A stretch of 64,000 nucleotides of DNA from Moesziomyces globuligerus (taxonomy: Eukaryota; Basidiomycota; Ustilaginomycetes; Ustilaginales; Ustilaginaceae), in the NCBI GenBank assembly GCA_030849465.1, contig JARVLF010000006.1, positions 434,001-498,000 on the forward strand. Direction: 5' to 3'. The first letter of the stretch is position 1. Each line of letters starts with the position of its first letter. The notes beneath the pieces are model-generated. The model did not search any database and was not told the origin of the DNA. It saw nothing but the letters and a program-made list of their open reading frames with translations. The translations under genes were made by a program, and so were the position numbers. Of the stretch, positions 29,501-39,651 are shown piece by piece.

Positions 29501-30011
29501 GGGCATTTGGAACGAGAGCGAAGCTCCTCCGCTCATGATCAAGAGCGCCCAGACCATCGGATGCCTGCCGGACGGGATCGAGGATTTGCACTGGCTACCC
29601 GTGGACGTGGCAGGTCAGATCGCTGCGCAGCTGGTCTCTGCGCCGCTGTCGGAGGACTGCATCCTCGTTCATGTCGTCAGTGACCAAGGTATGCCCTGGA
29701 AGGAGGCTCTGAAGACTCTCGTAGCGCCCGAGAATCTCGGCGAGTCGTTTGAGGTTGTTCCATACGCACAGTGGATTGAACGGCTGGAGCGCTCAAGCCA
29801 GGATCCAAGCCGCAATCCCACTGTCAAGCTGCTGGAGCACTATCGCTCGCTGCAGAGAGACCCCGAGCACGGTGGGATGAAGCAGAACAGGCTCGCCACC
29901 ACGAGGCTGAAACAGGTCCTGCCTAAGATGCAGCTCTCTCTGGCAGCCTATCGTCCCGAGTATCTCACAACCACCATCGCCGCCTGGCGACGCTCCGGCT
30001 TCTTGCACTAG
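26600..30011 (+). CDS. NRPS-like adenylation-thiolation-reductase enzyme
   Basis: Three exons (26600-27258, 27350-27728, 27828-30011), with introns of 91 and 99 bp, give 1,073 residues. The adenylation domain shows LHSSGSTGFPKP (phosphate-binding core), FLGATETGQ, and GRGDDTLVHVSGEKTNP; the late lysine lies in GSIKRPLANSTF. A carrier domain follows with the phosphopantetheine serine at about S610 (NLGVDSIMDG). A reductase of the thioester-reductase/SDR type then starts (VVILTGVTGSLGAHIL), with a YxxxK pair at about Y866/K870. Such A-T-R proteins activate a carboxylic acid, load it on the carrier and release it as aldehyde or alcohol. There is no condensation domain. The lysine-pathway enzyme Lys2 has the same order, but the core wording here is that of the orphan fungal NRPS-like group. 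The substrate is unknown. Confidence 0.9.
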
Positions 30012-30517
30012 ATATTTTGTGAGCACAAAGACCTTCCGCGTTGACGACAGTACATGCTCGGTCTCTCATGCATAGAAATGTTCATCTCGATCAGTCCATT
30101 CGGGCTTGAAAAAGCGATCGTCTTCCGACTGTCGTGCAGCTGGGGCCTTGACAACGGTGAATCAAGCCTGAGCCACTTGACCGTAGACTCTTTGGGTAGG
30201 TGAGTGAAAAGCGAGCAAGTTCATAAAGGCGCGGGTGGGAGCCAAGAGCGTGGTGGGCAGAGCGGGACCATCGCTTGACTGAGCTTTGCGTGCTTTAGAG
30301 TGGGAGCGGTGGGCATGACCAGTAATGAAGTTCAGGCGCAGTCCGTCTTGCACATATCTTCGGTGCTGACGACTCATTGCCACGCCGAGGCCTCCTTCTG
30401 CGAGTTGCGCCTCGCAGATCTAGCTGGATTCGGAGAGCTTATAAGAGCTGCTTGAACAGCCCGACATGACTTCTCCTCCGCTTCCAACTTTCTCTCAGCG
30501 GAAGACCTGACGCAAAG
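30012..30517. promoter_or_regulatory. Promoter of the GH51 gene
   Basis: A 506-bp spacer with TATAAG at 30440-30445, about 73 bp before the ATG at 30518. The first part is the 3' region of the NRPS-like gene. Confidence 0.5.
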
Positions 30518-32718
30518 ATGAAGCTCTCTCTTGCGTTGCTGGCCTCCATTCTGGCCGTTACGTCTCATGGTGCGTAAGAAGCCAATCATTTTTGAACCGG
30601 TGACTCGTGACGACGACTGACACGCTGCTTTGCATCGCATTGAATACAGCCGCCACCATTCCCGTCGACGGTTCTTTCCCTGAAGGCGATGTCATGGACA
30701 ACGATAGCATCATCGTTGGGCCCTCGGATGAGAAGCCTCTCCATATCCGCAAGGGTCCGCAGATGACTGACGCCACCGGCGCCCCCCTCACCTCGGGTCT
30801 CAAGGTTCAGCTGGCTTCTAAGCCTGGCGCCAAGTGCATGTACGACATGAACACATTTGTCGAGTCCAACCTCAACTACGGCAGCGATGGCGGTCTGTAT
30901 GCCGAGATGATCCGCAACCGTGCCTTCCAGTCTTCCAAAGACTCGGTCTTCGGCGCTGGCGCTTCGGATGCATTGGGCTCCGGCTCGCTCACCGCCTGGG
31001 AGGCCGTAGGCGACTCGAAGCTCGAGCTCGTCAAGGACGAACCGCTTTCTGCGGCACTTCCCATGTCCGCCAAGGTGACGTGCGACACCAAGAAGGGTGC
31101 CACATGTGGTCTTTCCAACCTAGGCTTTTTCGGCATGCCCGTCGAAGCGGGAGAGACGTACATGGCCAGCTTCTACATCCGTTCCGACAAGCCGCAGGAG
31201 GCCAAGCTCAACTTTGGACTGTACAGCGTTGATCTGACCGAGACCTGGACCGAGGCAAGCAAGACCGTATCTGTTGGAAGCAAGTGGACTCACGTCAACG
31301 TGACTCTTCCCAATCCCAAGGCTGCCCCTGGAATCAACAACGCGTTCGCCATCAAGACGGACGCCTCTATCGGCTCGTTCCAGGTGAACCTGGTCAGCCT
31401 CTTCCCTTCCACACTCGAAGGCACCGTGGCGCGAAAGGATCTGGCCAAGAAGCTGAAAAACTTCAAGCCCAAGGCAGTCCGATGGCCCGGCGGCAACGAT
31501 CTGGCGGGCCGCACCATCGCCTCGCGCTTCCAGTGGAACAACACGATCGGTCCTTTGGTCGACCGACCTGGTCGTCTTGGCAACTGGGCCGGCTGGAACA
31601 CGGACGGCCTGGGTGTCGTCGAAATGTACAACTTCATCGAGAAGATCGGCGCACGCCTGATCGTTGGCCTCTGGGCCGGCATGGATGCCAACGGCAACGT
31701 TGTGGAGAAGGCCAACCTGGGACCTTACATCCAGCAGCAGGTCGAATTTGTTCACTTCCTGCTCGACACCGAGGGCAAGTGGGCCGACTTGCGCGTCAAG
31801 AGTGGCGGACCAAAGAAGCCCTATGATGTGCAGGCTTTCATGATCGGCAACGAGGGCGGCCTCAAGCCTTCGCTGGACTACCAGACCCGCTTCGACATGC
31901 TGGTCAGCGAGCTCAAGAAGGAGTTCGCCAGCCTCAAGGGCTTCGACGAGATTGACCTGATCGCCACGGCTCCCATCTGTGTCCCCACCGGCTACAAGTA
32001 CCGCGTAGACCTGCTCAACCAGCCGATCTACGGAAAGCCGAGCGACTTCATCGCAAAGTACCGCATGTACGACGACGCTTCGCGCACCAACAACACCGTC
32101 TTCTACAACATGGAGTTCGCCAACATCAATGGACTGGAGGACGACGACAACCTGTGGTTCGGTCCTGGTCGTCTGCACCACAGCATCCTCAAGGGCTCGC
32201 TGGCCGAATCGGTCTTTATCCTGGGTATGGAGAACAACTGTGACATTGTGCGCGGCGCTGCCTATGCTCCCGAGCTCTCCAACGAGTCAGACGAGCGAGC
32301 CTCGCAGTCCACCCCTGGCCTGCTCGAGTTCGACACCACCAAGGTCGTCGGATCGACGTCGTTCCTGATGCAGAGCCTGATCAGCGCCAACCGCATCAGC
32401 CAGAACATCAAGGTGACCAACAGCAAGGCGCTCGAGGATGCCAAGGTGTACGTCTCGGCCGGACGCGGCGAAAAGGGCGAGGTCATCGTCAAGCTCGTCA
32501 ACTACAGCGAGAAGAGCGTGCCGATCACCATCGACGCCGGCGTCAAGGTCGGCAAGCCCGAGTGCAGCAATGTGGCTGGCGATGGCCCACTCGACTCCAA
32601 CACGCTTCGCAAGCAGATCGTCCACACTGAGAAGTGTGAGGCCACCGCCTCGGGCGAGAACATCTCGGTCACTCTCAGCAAGTGGTCCTTCACCGTGATC
32701 AGCGCTTCCAGCCAGTGA
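30518..32718 (+). CDS. Secreted alpha-L-arabinofuranosidase (GH51)
   Basis: Exon 1 (30518-30569) encodes only the signal peptide MKLSLALLASILAVTSHA. An 80-bp intron (donor GTGCGT, acceptor ACAG) separates it from exon 2 (30650-32718); total 706 residues. The family start block is NYGSDGGLYAEMIRNRAFQ. Acid/base E419 lies in MIGNEGG and nucleophile E506 in YNMEFANIN, the two glutamates expected for retaining GH51 enzymes. A jelly-roll-like insertion precedes the catalytic barrel (residues 130-270) and a beta domain closes the protein. GH51 enzymes release L-arabinose from arabinoxylan and pectin side chains, which suits growth on grass cell walls. The TATA element upstream and the signal peptide support a regulated secreted enzyme. 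Confidence 0.92.
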
Positions 32719-33215
32719 GCGGGAGCGACGGCTCCTTTGCTCGATCACATCCCTCTTGTCCCTCCTGCGGTTTCACCGTTACGGTTCTCTCCCCTCGCCT
32801 TGATTAACGTGCACAGACCAAGTGCTGTTGTTCGTCCTTTGTGAAGCTTCATACTTTGCTCTGTGAACACGAATCTTGATCTCTTCCGGAGTGAGTCCGA
32901 TTCATATAAGGAGGGTGATCACCGCGAGAGTCTTGACATGGAACGTGAAGCTTCGATGCGGTGGGAGTATGGGAAAGCGGGTGAGGTGTGCCGGTTGGCG
33001 AGAATTCGGCATTTGGGTGGGACGCGTGACGGCCGCAGACAGGTTGCGCTCGGGCCGTTCGTGCCTTCTGGACCCTGAATGTTCGGGATCTGAGTCGAGA
33101 TGCTTGTGCACTTTTCCCGAACGCTTCGATCATTGACCATCACCGTGCCATCGACCCTTTGACTTCCGGCCTGATCCCATACGCATCAACAGCTTGAGGG
33201 GCTGTGCAGCTACGA
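32719..33215. other. Spacer between GH51 and the EAF gene
   Basis: A 497-bp tandem spacer with 3' sequence of GH51 and upstream sequence of the next gene. I see no gene and no clear element. Confidence 0.4.
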
Positions 33216-35006
33216 ATGGCCAGAGCACGCAACAGTCACCTTTACGACGTCGCAGTCGAGCCGGCTGCGTCCGCCCTTCTGCATGCGGTCTCAAAGAGCG
33301 GGCCCAGTAAGACTGCAGGGCGCGATGACGAGCACGAGGTCGGCTATGATCAACCTCTTGCAAGCCTCTTTGCGCTGAACTTCAACTTCAAGCCTGACTC
33401 GACCCACGACTGCAAGAGGGGTGCTCTTTCTCAGCTGGAGCCTGGACGGAGCATCACATCTGAATGGCAGCTTGAGCTCGAGTCGACCGATGCGCACGCC
33501 GAGTCGAGCCAGAGCGCCGGTCCGAACGAGGGATCTGCTCAAAAAACACCGGCACATGTCTTCACAGGGCCGCAAACGGCTGGCAAGGTCTATGATCTCG
33601 TGCTCGTGTGGGACGAGGAGAAGCACACGTATCGGCTGGATCGGATGGCCGCTAGCTTTGCACTCAAGTACGAACGTTCCCGCACCACGCTCAGCGACCA
33701 AGGCCAAAATGCGTGGACGCGCGACTTCAGGCTTCCGCTCAAACGCGAGCGTGACGAGAACACAGGCCGGTCTATCAAGGCAAACGACCCGAGCAGGACA
33801 CAGCCAAATTCAACACTGCCTTCAAAACAGACCGTGGGCGTCCCATCCGAGAGCAGGAAATCTTTGACATCTGGCCCACAGCGACAAGATGCAACGCGGG
33901 ACAGGCCAGGTACGGTCGTTGCGCCTCTCAGGCGGTCGTCGCGCAGAAGCGTAGCTGTTGAGATGGAGGAGTTCGATGATCCAGCGCCACCACCGAAAGC
34001 GACCGCGCCGGGAAAGAACGACAACCCTACAAGAAAGGTTCCGAGCGTTGAGCCCAGCGAGAGGCCTAGAAGCACACAGTTAAAGACTTCATCTGAAGAG
34101 ACAAGCGAAAGCAAGGGCGCCAGCGAGCTACGGAGAAGCCGCCGGCGCTCAAGCCAGCAGTGGCAGCCTCCTGCAGCTTCGGCGGCCCCGGAAGCCAAGG
34201 AGCCCACGACGGCTGCGCCAGCCCAGAAAGCAGAGGCGGTCAAGACACTCGAAGCAGAAGAGGAAGATCTGGCGCTCGAGCTCGAACGCGAGCTCGAACG
34301 CGAGTTTGATCTGGAAGTTGTCAGCGAAGATGAAGCGCCAGTCGCTGTGCCCGAGACGAGACCGGAACCATCGGCCGAAGCCAGATCTGCGCGCGCATTG
34401 TCGCCCATCTCACGACTCCAGCGTGGCGACCGACCGAGCAAGATCAGTACGCCCAAGGCGCATACGCCAGATGCAGAGGAGCTGACTCTAAAGATGACGA
34501 AGAGGAAGCTATCGCCCGCAGCCAAGACCGACCGTTCGACACCCGACGACGAAAGCATGGGCCCGACGTCGCAAGCAGCTGCATCGATCGGTCTAGGTCT
34601 GCAGCAGACGGGGATTGGCATCACGCCGACTGCGTCGCCTCACCTGGACCTGGCAAGCCCTGGAGCGGAGTCTCTGCCTCGAACCTCGCCTGAGGAGGAT
34701 GCCGATTCTGGAAACGACGCGTTCGATGAGCCTGCCATCGGCTCTCCCGAGCGCGACGAAGACGACGACGACCTGCAAGACTTTGCTGCGGAGCTCGACA
34801 TGAGCCTGGCCGAAGGTCCCGAAGCTTCGCCAGTGATACCGACGCCTGTGGTCGAAAAACGTCGGAGCTCACGCGTCGTGGGCTCGGCACACACAGCCGG
34901 CGAAGCCAGGAACAGCCTGGCAGATGCTTCACACCGAAACGCCCGCAAGGCGTATGGCTTGGGCGGCCCGCGTCAGGAGGAAGAAGATCTCGAAGACAGC
35001 GACTGA
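33216..35006 (+). CDS. EAF-type RNA polymerase II elongation factor
   Basis: A single exon of 596 residues from the ATG at 33216. The N-terminal 150 residues fit the ELL-associated factor (EAF) domain: HLYDVAVEP at the start, then SLFALNFNFKPDS, then FTGPQTAGKVYDLVLVWDEEKHTYRLDR, which is the family hallmark of GP..pGK.y..vl..d...tf.L. EAF proteins pair with ELL to raise RNA polymerase II elongation in the nucleus. The remaining 440 residues are disordered and charged, with Arg/Ser patches (RRSSRRSVAV), an acidic heptad-like run of Glu and Leu (ALELERELEREFDLEVVSED) that may form a coiled coil, and a C-terminal acidic patch (EEEDLEDSD). Acidic C-termini serve transactivation in animal EAFs. 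No ELL partner is encoded in the window. Confidence 0.8.
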   Translation: MARARNSHLYDVAVEPAASALLHAVSKSGPSKTAGRDDEHEVGYDQPLASLFALNFNFKPDSTHDCKRGALSQLEPGRSITSEWQLELESTDAHAESSQSAGPNEGSAQKTPAHVFTGPQTAGKVYDLVLVWDEEKHTYRLDRMAASFALKYERSRTTLSDQGQNAWTRDFRLPLKRERDENTGRSIKANDPSRTQPNSTLPSKQTVGVPSESRKSLTSGPQRQDATRDRPGTVVAPLRRSSRRSVAVEMEEFDDPAPPPKATAPGKNDNPTRKVPSVEPSERPRSTQLKTSSEETSESKGASELRRSRRRSSQQWQPPAASAAPEAKEPTTAAPAQKAEAVKTLEAEEEDLALELERELEREFDLEVVSEDEAPVAVPETRPEPSAEARSARALSPISRLQRGDRPSKISTPKAHTPDAEELTLKMTKRKLSPAAKTDRSTPDDESMGPTSQAAASIGLGLQQTGIGITPTASPHLDLASPGAESLPRTSPEEDADSGNDAFDEPAIGSPERDEDDDDLQDFAAELDMSLAEGPEASPVIPTPVVEKRRSSRVVGSAHTAGEARNSLADASHRNARKAYGLGGPRQEEEDLEDSD

Positions 35007-35241
35007 TGTGAGTCGCATGCAATGCATCTCTGTACACAGCAACGAATGGATAGCGTTGGTCTGTGTGAGCGAGGTCGATTGGGTCAAGCCACATCGGGAT
35101 ACGGTCAGTCACGGGGCCAACCTGCAGATTGGCGTCTCCGGCTACTAGACTGGCGCGGTTGGCTCCTCCTGTTCTCGAAGGGGCCTTAAGAAGGACCCTG
35201 GCGAAATTCCAGCGAAGCTCAGTTCCATTTTTTGAGACCGG

Positions 35242-38200
35242 ATGAGCCGAGCCGCGCTCGAGGCACTGGATCACCTCGCACCCACCATCTACACCGACCA
35301 TCGATCGCTCGACAGCTCGTGCAGGCTCGTTGCGCCGGCGTCCGAGCTGCGTGTATTGTCACCCATGGCGGCAGAGCCCTCCGCATCTATGCCCCCCGTG
35401 GCTTCGGCGGACAGGGTTCATCGTGAATCACCCAAGAGCTCCGCCAAACGTCGGAGAGTCAGTCCGGCCGCAGCGTCCATATCCACCCACGACGATGCTG
35501 GCAGTGCCACTCCATCCAGGGCCTCACCCAATCTAGCAGTGTCAGAGTCAGCGAAGAAGGAAAAGAAGCCCAACAGCGACCGAAGCGCATCCAAGGACAG
35601 CTCCAGGGCCCGCGACAAGGAGCGCGAGTCTCGACTCCCCGCATGCGAAGCGTGCAGGACTCGCAAAGTCAAGTGCGATGCACTGCTACCGGCCTGCACC
35701 CCATGTCAGAAGTCGGGTCGGGAATGCTTTGGCCGCGACAAGGTGCCCAACGTCTCGCGCGGCTTGGTCTTCGAGCTGCAGCAAAAGGTGAAAGACCTCG
35801 AGAGCAGGCTGGCCCTCGCTTCAACTGGCAACCCAATCAAAGGCTCCTACCCAAGCCGCGATGCATCGTCATCGGCTGAAGAGGATGGCGCGAACAGCGA
35901 TGAGGCCGAAGCCAGGGCCGCGTCGTCATCACGCTTGCATCGTCCACCCTCGAAGCAGCACAGACGAGGCAGGAACGGGTATGGGCGACTGCATATGGCC
36001 GATCCGTCGCTCGACTCCGGCGACGAATCTTCAGCGTCCGACAGCACATCTTCGTCTCACAACTCGCCGAAGCCTTCACCGAACGACTTTGTGCAGCAGA
36101 CCAGCACCATCCTCGAAACCTTGTCCTCGGATCTCACCGGGCCAACGCATCGTCCACAACCTGCAGCCGCAACACAGCCGACCGCACAGACACTCGACGA
36201 CGACGAGGCCTCCGCGCTTGCCGCTCTTACGAAGCATCACAAAGACCGCCGTACCCGATCGCCTCATCGGCTCAAGCGTCGCTCCTCTTCCAATGCATCC
36301 AGGCACCGCGAAGAGGCGAGCTCGTATTTCCCGGGATCGCTGCGGATGCGGGAAGCGTCAGTGTCACTTCCGTTTAAGTCTAGGTCGAGGTCCAGTCGCT
36401 TCGGCACCATATCGGCGTATGAGCGGACCTTCTTCGATCGCCTGATCGCTCGATACCTCACCTACATGAACACAGCGCTTCCGGTCATCAACGATGTCAG
36501 GCTGCATCAGATCGCCACATCCGTATATCAGGACGACGAGCGATCACGCCTTTCGGCTCTAGCGGCGAACTCTTACGACATCATGCCGCCGCCGCCCACG
36601 CCGCCCATGTCGGCTTCGGATCGCGTGATGCTATCAAAGCACCGTTACGTCGTGCTAATGGCCCTCTCCATCGCGCTGGCATCGCTGAGCCGTTCGCATA
36701 ACTTCAGCCCCGAGCTCAGGCGGCTCGGTCATCAGTACTGGGCCGAGGCGCAGGCGCTCTTTCCGGTTCTCTTCCGTTTCGGTGACTTGGACAAGCTGCG
36801 TGCCACCCTGCTCCAGCTGCAATATGCTCTGCTGGTGCCATCGGCAGGTAGCGTCTGGGAGCTCTCTGGGGCGGCCATTCGCTTGGTCACCGAATTGAAT
36901 CTCCATGTCGACCGAGATTACGATTCGGCAACCAATGCGGCTTTCACGCAAGAGGTGATTGATCTTCGCCGCCGACTCTTCTGGACGACGTACTGTCTGG
37001 ATCGTAGCCTGGCGGTAGCGCTGGCTCGACCGCCTGGTTTGTCGGATGCATGGATTCACGTCCAGCTCCCCAGCCTGTGCTCGGACACGGACCTGCTGCA
37101 GCTCGACCGCGAGTCCAAGACGATGGGCCAGGAAGAGCTGCGCGCCGATCCGCTCAAGCAGATCTTTCGCTCACACATCAATCTGCGCCGCGTGCAGTCC
37201 GAGATCCTCTGCCGGCTGCACAGCGTCAATCCGCGCGACTATTCGCTCGACAATGATGGCGTCAGCTTGTCCCAGCCTGCGCCGGCGAGACCCTCGCTAG
37301 CACTGGTCATGGAGGTGGGGCCTCCAACGCCCAATATCGAGTGGCAGTCGAGAATGATGGAGAAGCTCGCCGAGTGGAGATCAGAGTACGACCTCATCCG
37401 CATGCCTGCACCTGCGGTCGACCGATCGACGCAGACCTCGTCGCAGGGCGAGGGCGTGGCGTCCAAGGCAGCACCGTTCATCACGCGCGACTGGATCGAC
37501 CTCAACCACAACCTCACCATCTCGTTGCTCTTCCGACCGTCACCAAACAATCCGCGACCCGACTCGAACGGGTTGCAGCAGGCGTTCATGGCGTCCGGCC
37601 GCGCGATGAAGATCTACAAGGGCATGCACCGGAGCTCGACGATCAACTTTCCCTGGCTCGCCACGCACCATCTGTTCATTTCGGGCCTGACGCATCTCAA
37701 CGCGCTCGAAAAGCTGACGAGGACGGGCATCGCCTGTCCGAGCCCCGTCGTCGAGGTGGTGTTCAACGTGCAGAGCTGTGCGTCGACGCTCGAGGCGCTC
37801 ACGTCGCGCAACGATGGATACGGCGCCAAGGTTCGCGATACCTTTGATGCCGCCGCGTCGGCGGTGCTCCGCTCCGTGCTGGACCCGGGGTCGGCACGAC
37901 AATCGACGTCAGCGTCCGGTGGCATGGACGCGACGGCACACGAACTCGAGGGTCTCATGCGGTCAGGTGTAGATGCTATCCAGGGCGGGCAGGGTCGACC
38001 GGCCAGCAGGTCGTTCTTGGCAGAGACGGGTGCACTGAGAAGAGGATCGCACCACGAGATGATGCAGGCGGCGCAGCCACCGACGTGGCTGTCCGACTCG
38101 ACTTGGAGCTCGATCAATGCCATGGATGCAGCGCCGCCGCCGGGCTCGACGATCTTTGTCGCTGCGCCGCCCAGGTCCGGAAGGTACGGCACGCCTGGCC

Positions 38201-38847
38201 ACAGCCTCGTGCCGACGCTCAGCGAGCGGACGACGCAGAGCATGCATCCTCCCGTCGCTCAGGCCGGCGCGGTAGGCGTGCCGGTGGGAGCGATGCAGGG
38301 CGGAACGTCGTCGCCGAGAGGGTTTGCCATGCATCCGTACGCGGCGGGGCTGGCGACGAGTGCAGCCGGGTATGCGAAGGGCGCGGCCGAGGCAGAGATC
38401 TTTCAGCCGAATGGCGGCGTGGCTGCGGCGGCGTTCGATGCGGGCGAGAGGGCGAGCAAGGCGACAGAGGTTGGGACAGCGCAGGTGCCAGAGGATGCGG
38501 CGGAAAGGACTGCGTCGACGTTCGGGTTCCACAACTGGCTACTGCAGCCGTACGAGGGCGGCGCAGACGGCTTGCAGTTTGGATACGTGCAGAATGGCGG
38601 TGGCGTCTTTGGGGCTGGCCCGGCGGGTGTGTTTGGCAGCTCGGCCTCGCCGTCCGTATACGCGGGCGCCGATCCGTTCCAGGCGTATGCCGACGGCGCG
38701 CAGGCAGGGTTTGCACAGCACCAGAAGCCGGACACAGCGGCCGAGACAGATGCTTCCACGCTCCTCGATTTCTTGTCCATGCTCCCCGCCGCCTCGCCCA
38801 GGCCAGCAGCGAACGGCAGTCCCTCCAACTCGGTCAGCAAGCCGTAA
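35242..38847 (+). CDS. Zn2Cys6 transcription factor with fungal-specific regulatory domain
   Basis: A single exon of 1,201 residues. The binuclear zinc cluster uses C135, C138, C145, C152, C155 and C162 (spacing 2-6-6-2-6). It is followed by a short coiled coil (LVFELQQKVKDLESRL) for dimerisation. The middle domain (about residues 390-700) is the fungal_trans type: LMALSIALASLSRSH, YALLVPSAGSVWELSGAAIRL, LRRRLFWTTYCLDRSLA and ARPPGLSDAWIHVQLP. The C-terminal 250 residues are Gly/Ala/Pro-rich with aromatic residues, as in activation domains. M42 and M50 are alternative starts. The target is unknown. It sits two genes from the GH51 enzyme, which invites but does not prove a link to cell-wall sugar use. 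Confidence 0.9.
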   Translation: MSRAALEALDHLAPTIYTDHRSLDSSCRLVAPASELRVLSPMAAEPSASMPPVASADRVHRESPKSSAKRRRVSPAAASISTHDDAGSATPSRASPNLAVSESAKKEKKPNSDRSASKDSSRARDKERESRLPACEACRTRKVKCDALLPACTPCQKSGRECFGRDKVPNVSRGLVFELQQKVKDLESRLALASTGNPIKGSYPSRDASSSAEEDGANSDEAEARAASSSRLHRPPSKQHRRGRNGYGRLHMADPSLDSGDESSASDSTSSSHNSPKPSPNDFVQQTSTILETLSSDLTGPTHRPQPAAATQPTAQTLDDDEASALAALTKHHKDRRTRSPHRLKRRSSSNASRHREEASSYFPGSLRMREASVSLPFKSRSRSSRFGTISAYERTFFDRLIARYLTYMNTALPVINDVRLHQIATSVYQDDERSRLSALAANSYDIMPPPPTPPMSASDRVMLSKHRYVVLMALSIALASLSRSHNFSPELRRLGHQYWAEAQALFPVLFRFGDLDKLRATLLQLQYALLVPSAGSVWELSGAAIRLVTELNLHVDRDYDSATNAAFTQEVIDLRRRLFWTTYCLDRSLAVALARPPGLSDAWIHVQLPSLCSDTDLLQLDRESKTMGQEELRADPLKQIFRSHINLRRVQSEILCRLHSVNPRDYSLDNDGVSLSQPAPARPSLALVMEVGPPTPNIEWQSRMMEKLAEWRSEYDLIRMPAPAVDRSTQTSSQGEGVASKAAPFITRDWIDLNHNLTISLLFRPSPNNPRPDSNGLQQAFMASGRAMKIYKGMHRSSTINFPWLATHHLFISGLTHLNALEKLTRTGIACPSPVVEVVFNVQSCASTLEALTSRNDGYGAKVRDTFDAAASAVLRSVLDPGSARQSTSASGGMDATAHELEGLMRSGVDAIQGGQGRPASRSFLAETGALRRGSHHEMMQAAQPPTWLSDSTWSSINAMDAAPPPGSTIFVAAPPRSGRYGTPGHSLVPTLSERTTQSMHPPVAQAGAVGVPVGAMQGGTSSPRGFAMHPYAAGLATSAAGYAKGAAEAEIFQPNGGVAAAAFDAGERASKATEVGTAQVPEDAAERTASTFGFHNWLLQPYEGGADGLQFGYVQNGGGVFGAGPAGVFGSSASPSVYAGADPFQAYADGAQAGFAQHQKPDTAAETDASTLLDFLSMLPAASPRPAANGSPSNSVSKP

Positions 38848-39207
38848 GCATGTCCGATGCAATGTCAGCATGATAGAGCAGCAGCGATTGCACAGATCAG
38901 CAAGGTGGGCAGCCTGTGCAGGAGTGAGGAGTGAGAAGTGGGAACTCGGGCTGTGCGTGCGGTGCGTCAGTGGTGAGCGTGGATTGGTGTGAAAAGGTGC
39001 AGTCAAGGTGCGGAAGGTGCATTGCGTATCGCAGCGATGATCGATGCCAAGGTTTGTCCGAGATCAAGGTTCGAGCCGTCGTACGCCTCGCTGGCAGGAC
39101 AGAGTGATTCTGTCCTTTGGTCCAGCTTGAGGAAGTTCACGCCCTGGGCATGGTGATGGCAAGCTGTATGGAATGGAATTGCGAGTTCTGGCAGGTCTTG
39201 GCTGTGG
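38848..39207. other. Convergent 3' intergenic region
   Basis: A 360-bp stretch between the stop codons of the Zn2Cys6 factor and SPC1. Nothing beyond 3' untranslated sequence is visible. Confidence 0.4.
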
Positions 39208-39651
39208 CTATTCTGCAGCTTCGATTGGGCGGTTCGGAAGCCACTCGGTAGTATGTTTGTTGTACCACGACCAACCGGGTACGGTCACCTGTCGCGCCAA
39301 GCGCCGGAGCATAACCTTGATCAGTCCCATCCTGCCCACATCGCCTCCCACGGGAGCTTTTGGTATTTTGGTAGTCGTATCACTTACGATTGCGACGAGG
39401 ACGGTGGTTGCGGCGAAGATGAGCATACACAGCTGCAAGTTCTGCGCAAAATAGCCCACGAGAAAGGCGATCGTCGCACCGGCAACGAGACCTTCCTGCA
39501 TCAACCGATCCGCTAGTCTCTGCCCCACAAAATCCTACCACCCCATACGAACCAACCACCAGTGAGAATGAAGAACCACAAGAGGCTTAGGAGGAAGGAA
39601 GGGAGTTGGACGTACGATTTTGCCATCGACAAGTCGTTGAATCGACTCCAT
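39208..39651 (-). CDS. SPC1: Signal peptidase complex subunit 1
   Basis: Three exons (39651-39616, 39534-39388, 39288-39208) encode 87 residues. Introns are 81 bp (donor GTACGT) and 99 bp (donor GTAAGT). The joined product starts MESIQRLVDGKI, then DFVGQRLADRLMQ, the SPCS1 hallmark. Two membrane segments follow (LVAGATIAFLVGYFAQNL and LCMLIFAATTVLVAI), and it ends with VTVPGWSWYNKHTTEWLP, matching the P-W-P-.-.-.-.-.-.-W-L-P end of the family. SPC1 is a small non-catalytic subunit of the ER signal peptidase and helps the complex avoid cutting transmembrane segments. Exon 1 is only 36 nt. Intron 2 is a multiple of three with no stop, so its retention would insert 33 residues. Confidence 0.88.

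Noticed and set aside
31120..32181. A 353-codon minus-strand frame inside GH51
   Set aside because: It is antisense to a region with both catalytic glutamates in the true frame and has no domain.
39061..39085. GGTTCGAGCC resembling a tRNA B box
   Set aside because: Position 52 cannot pair with 62 and there is no matching A box upstream at the right distance.
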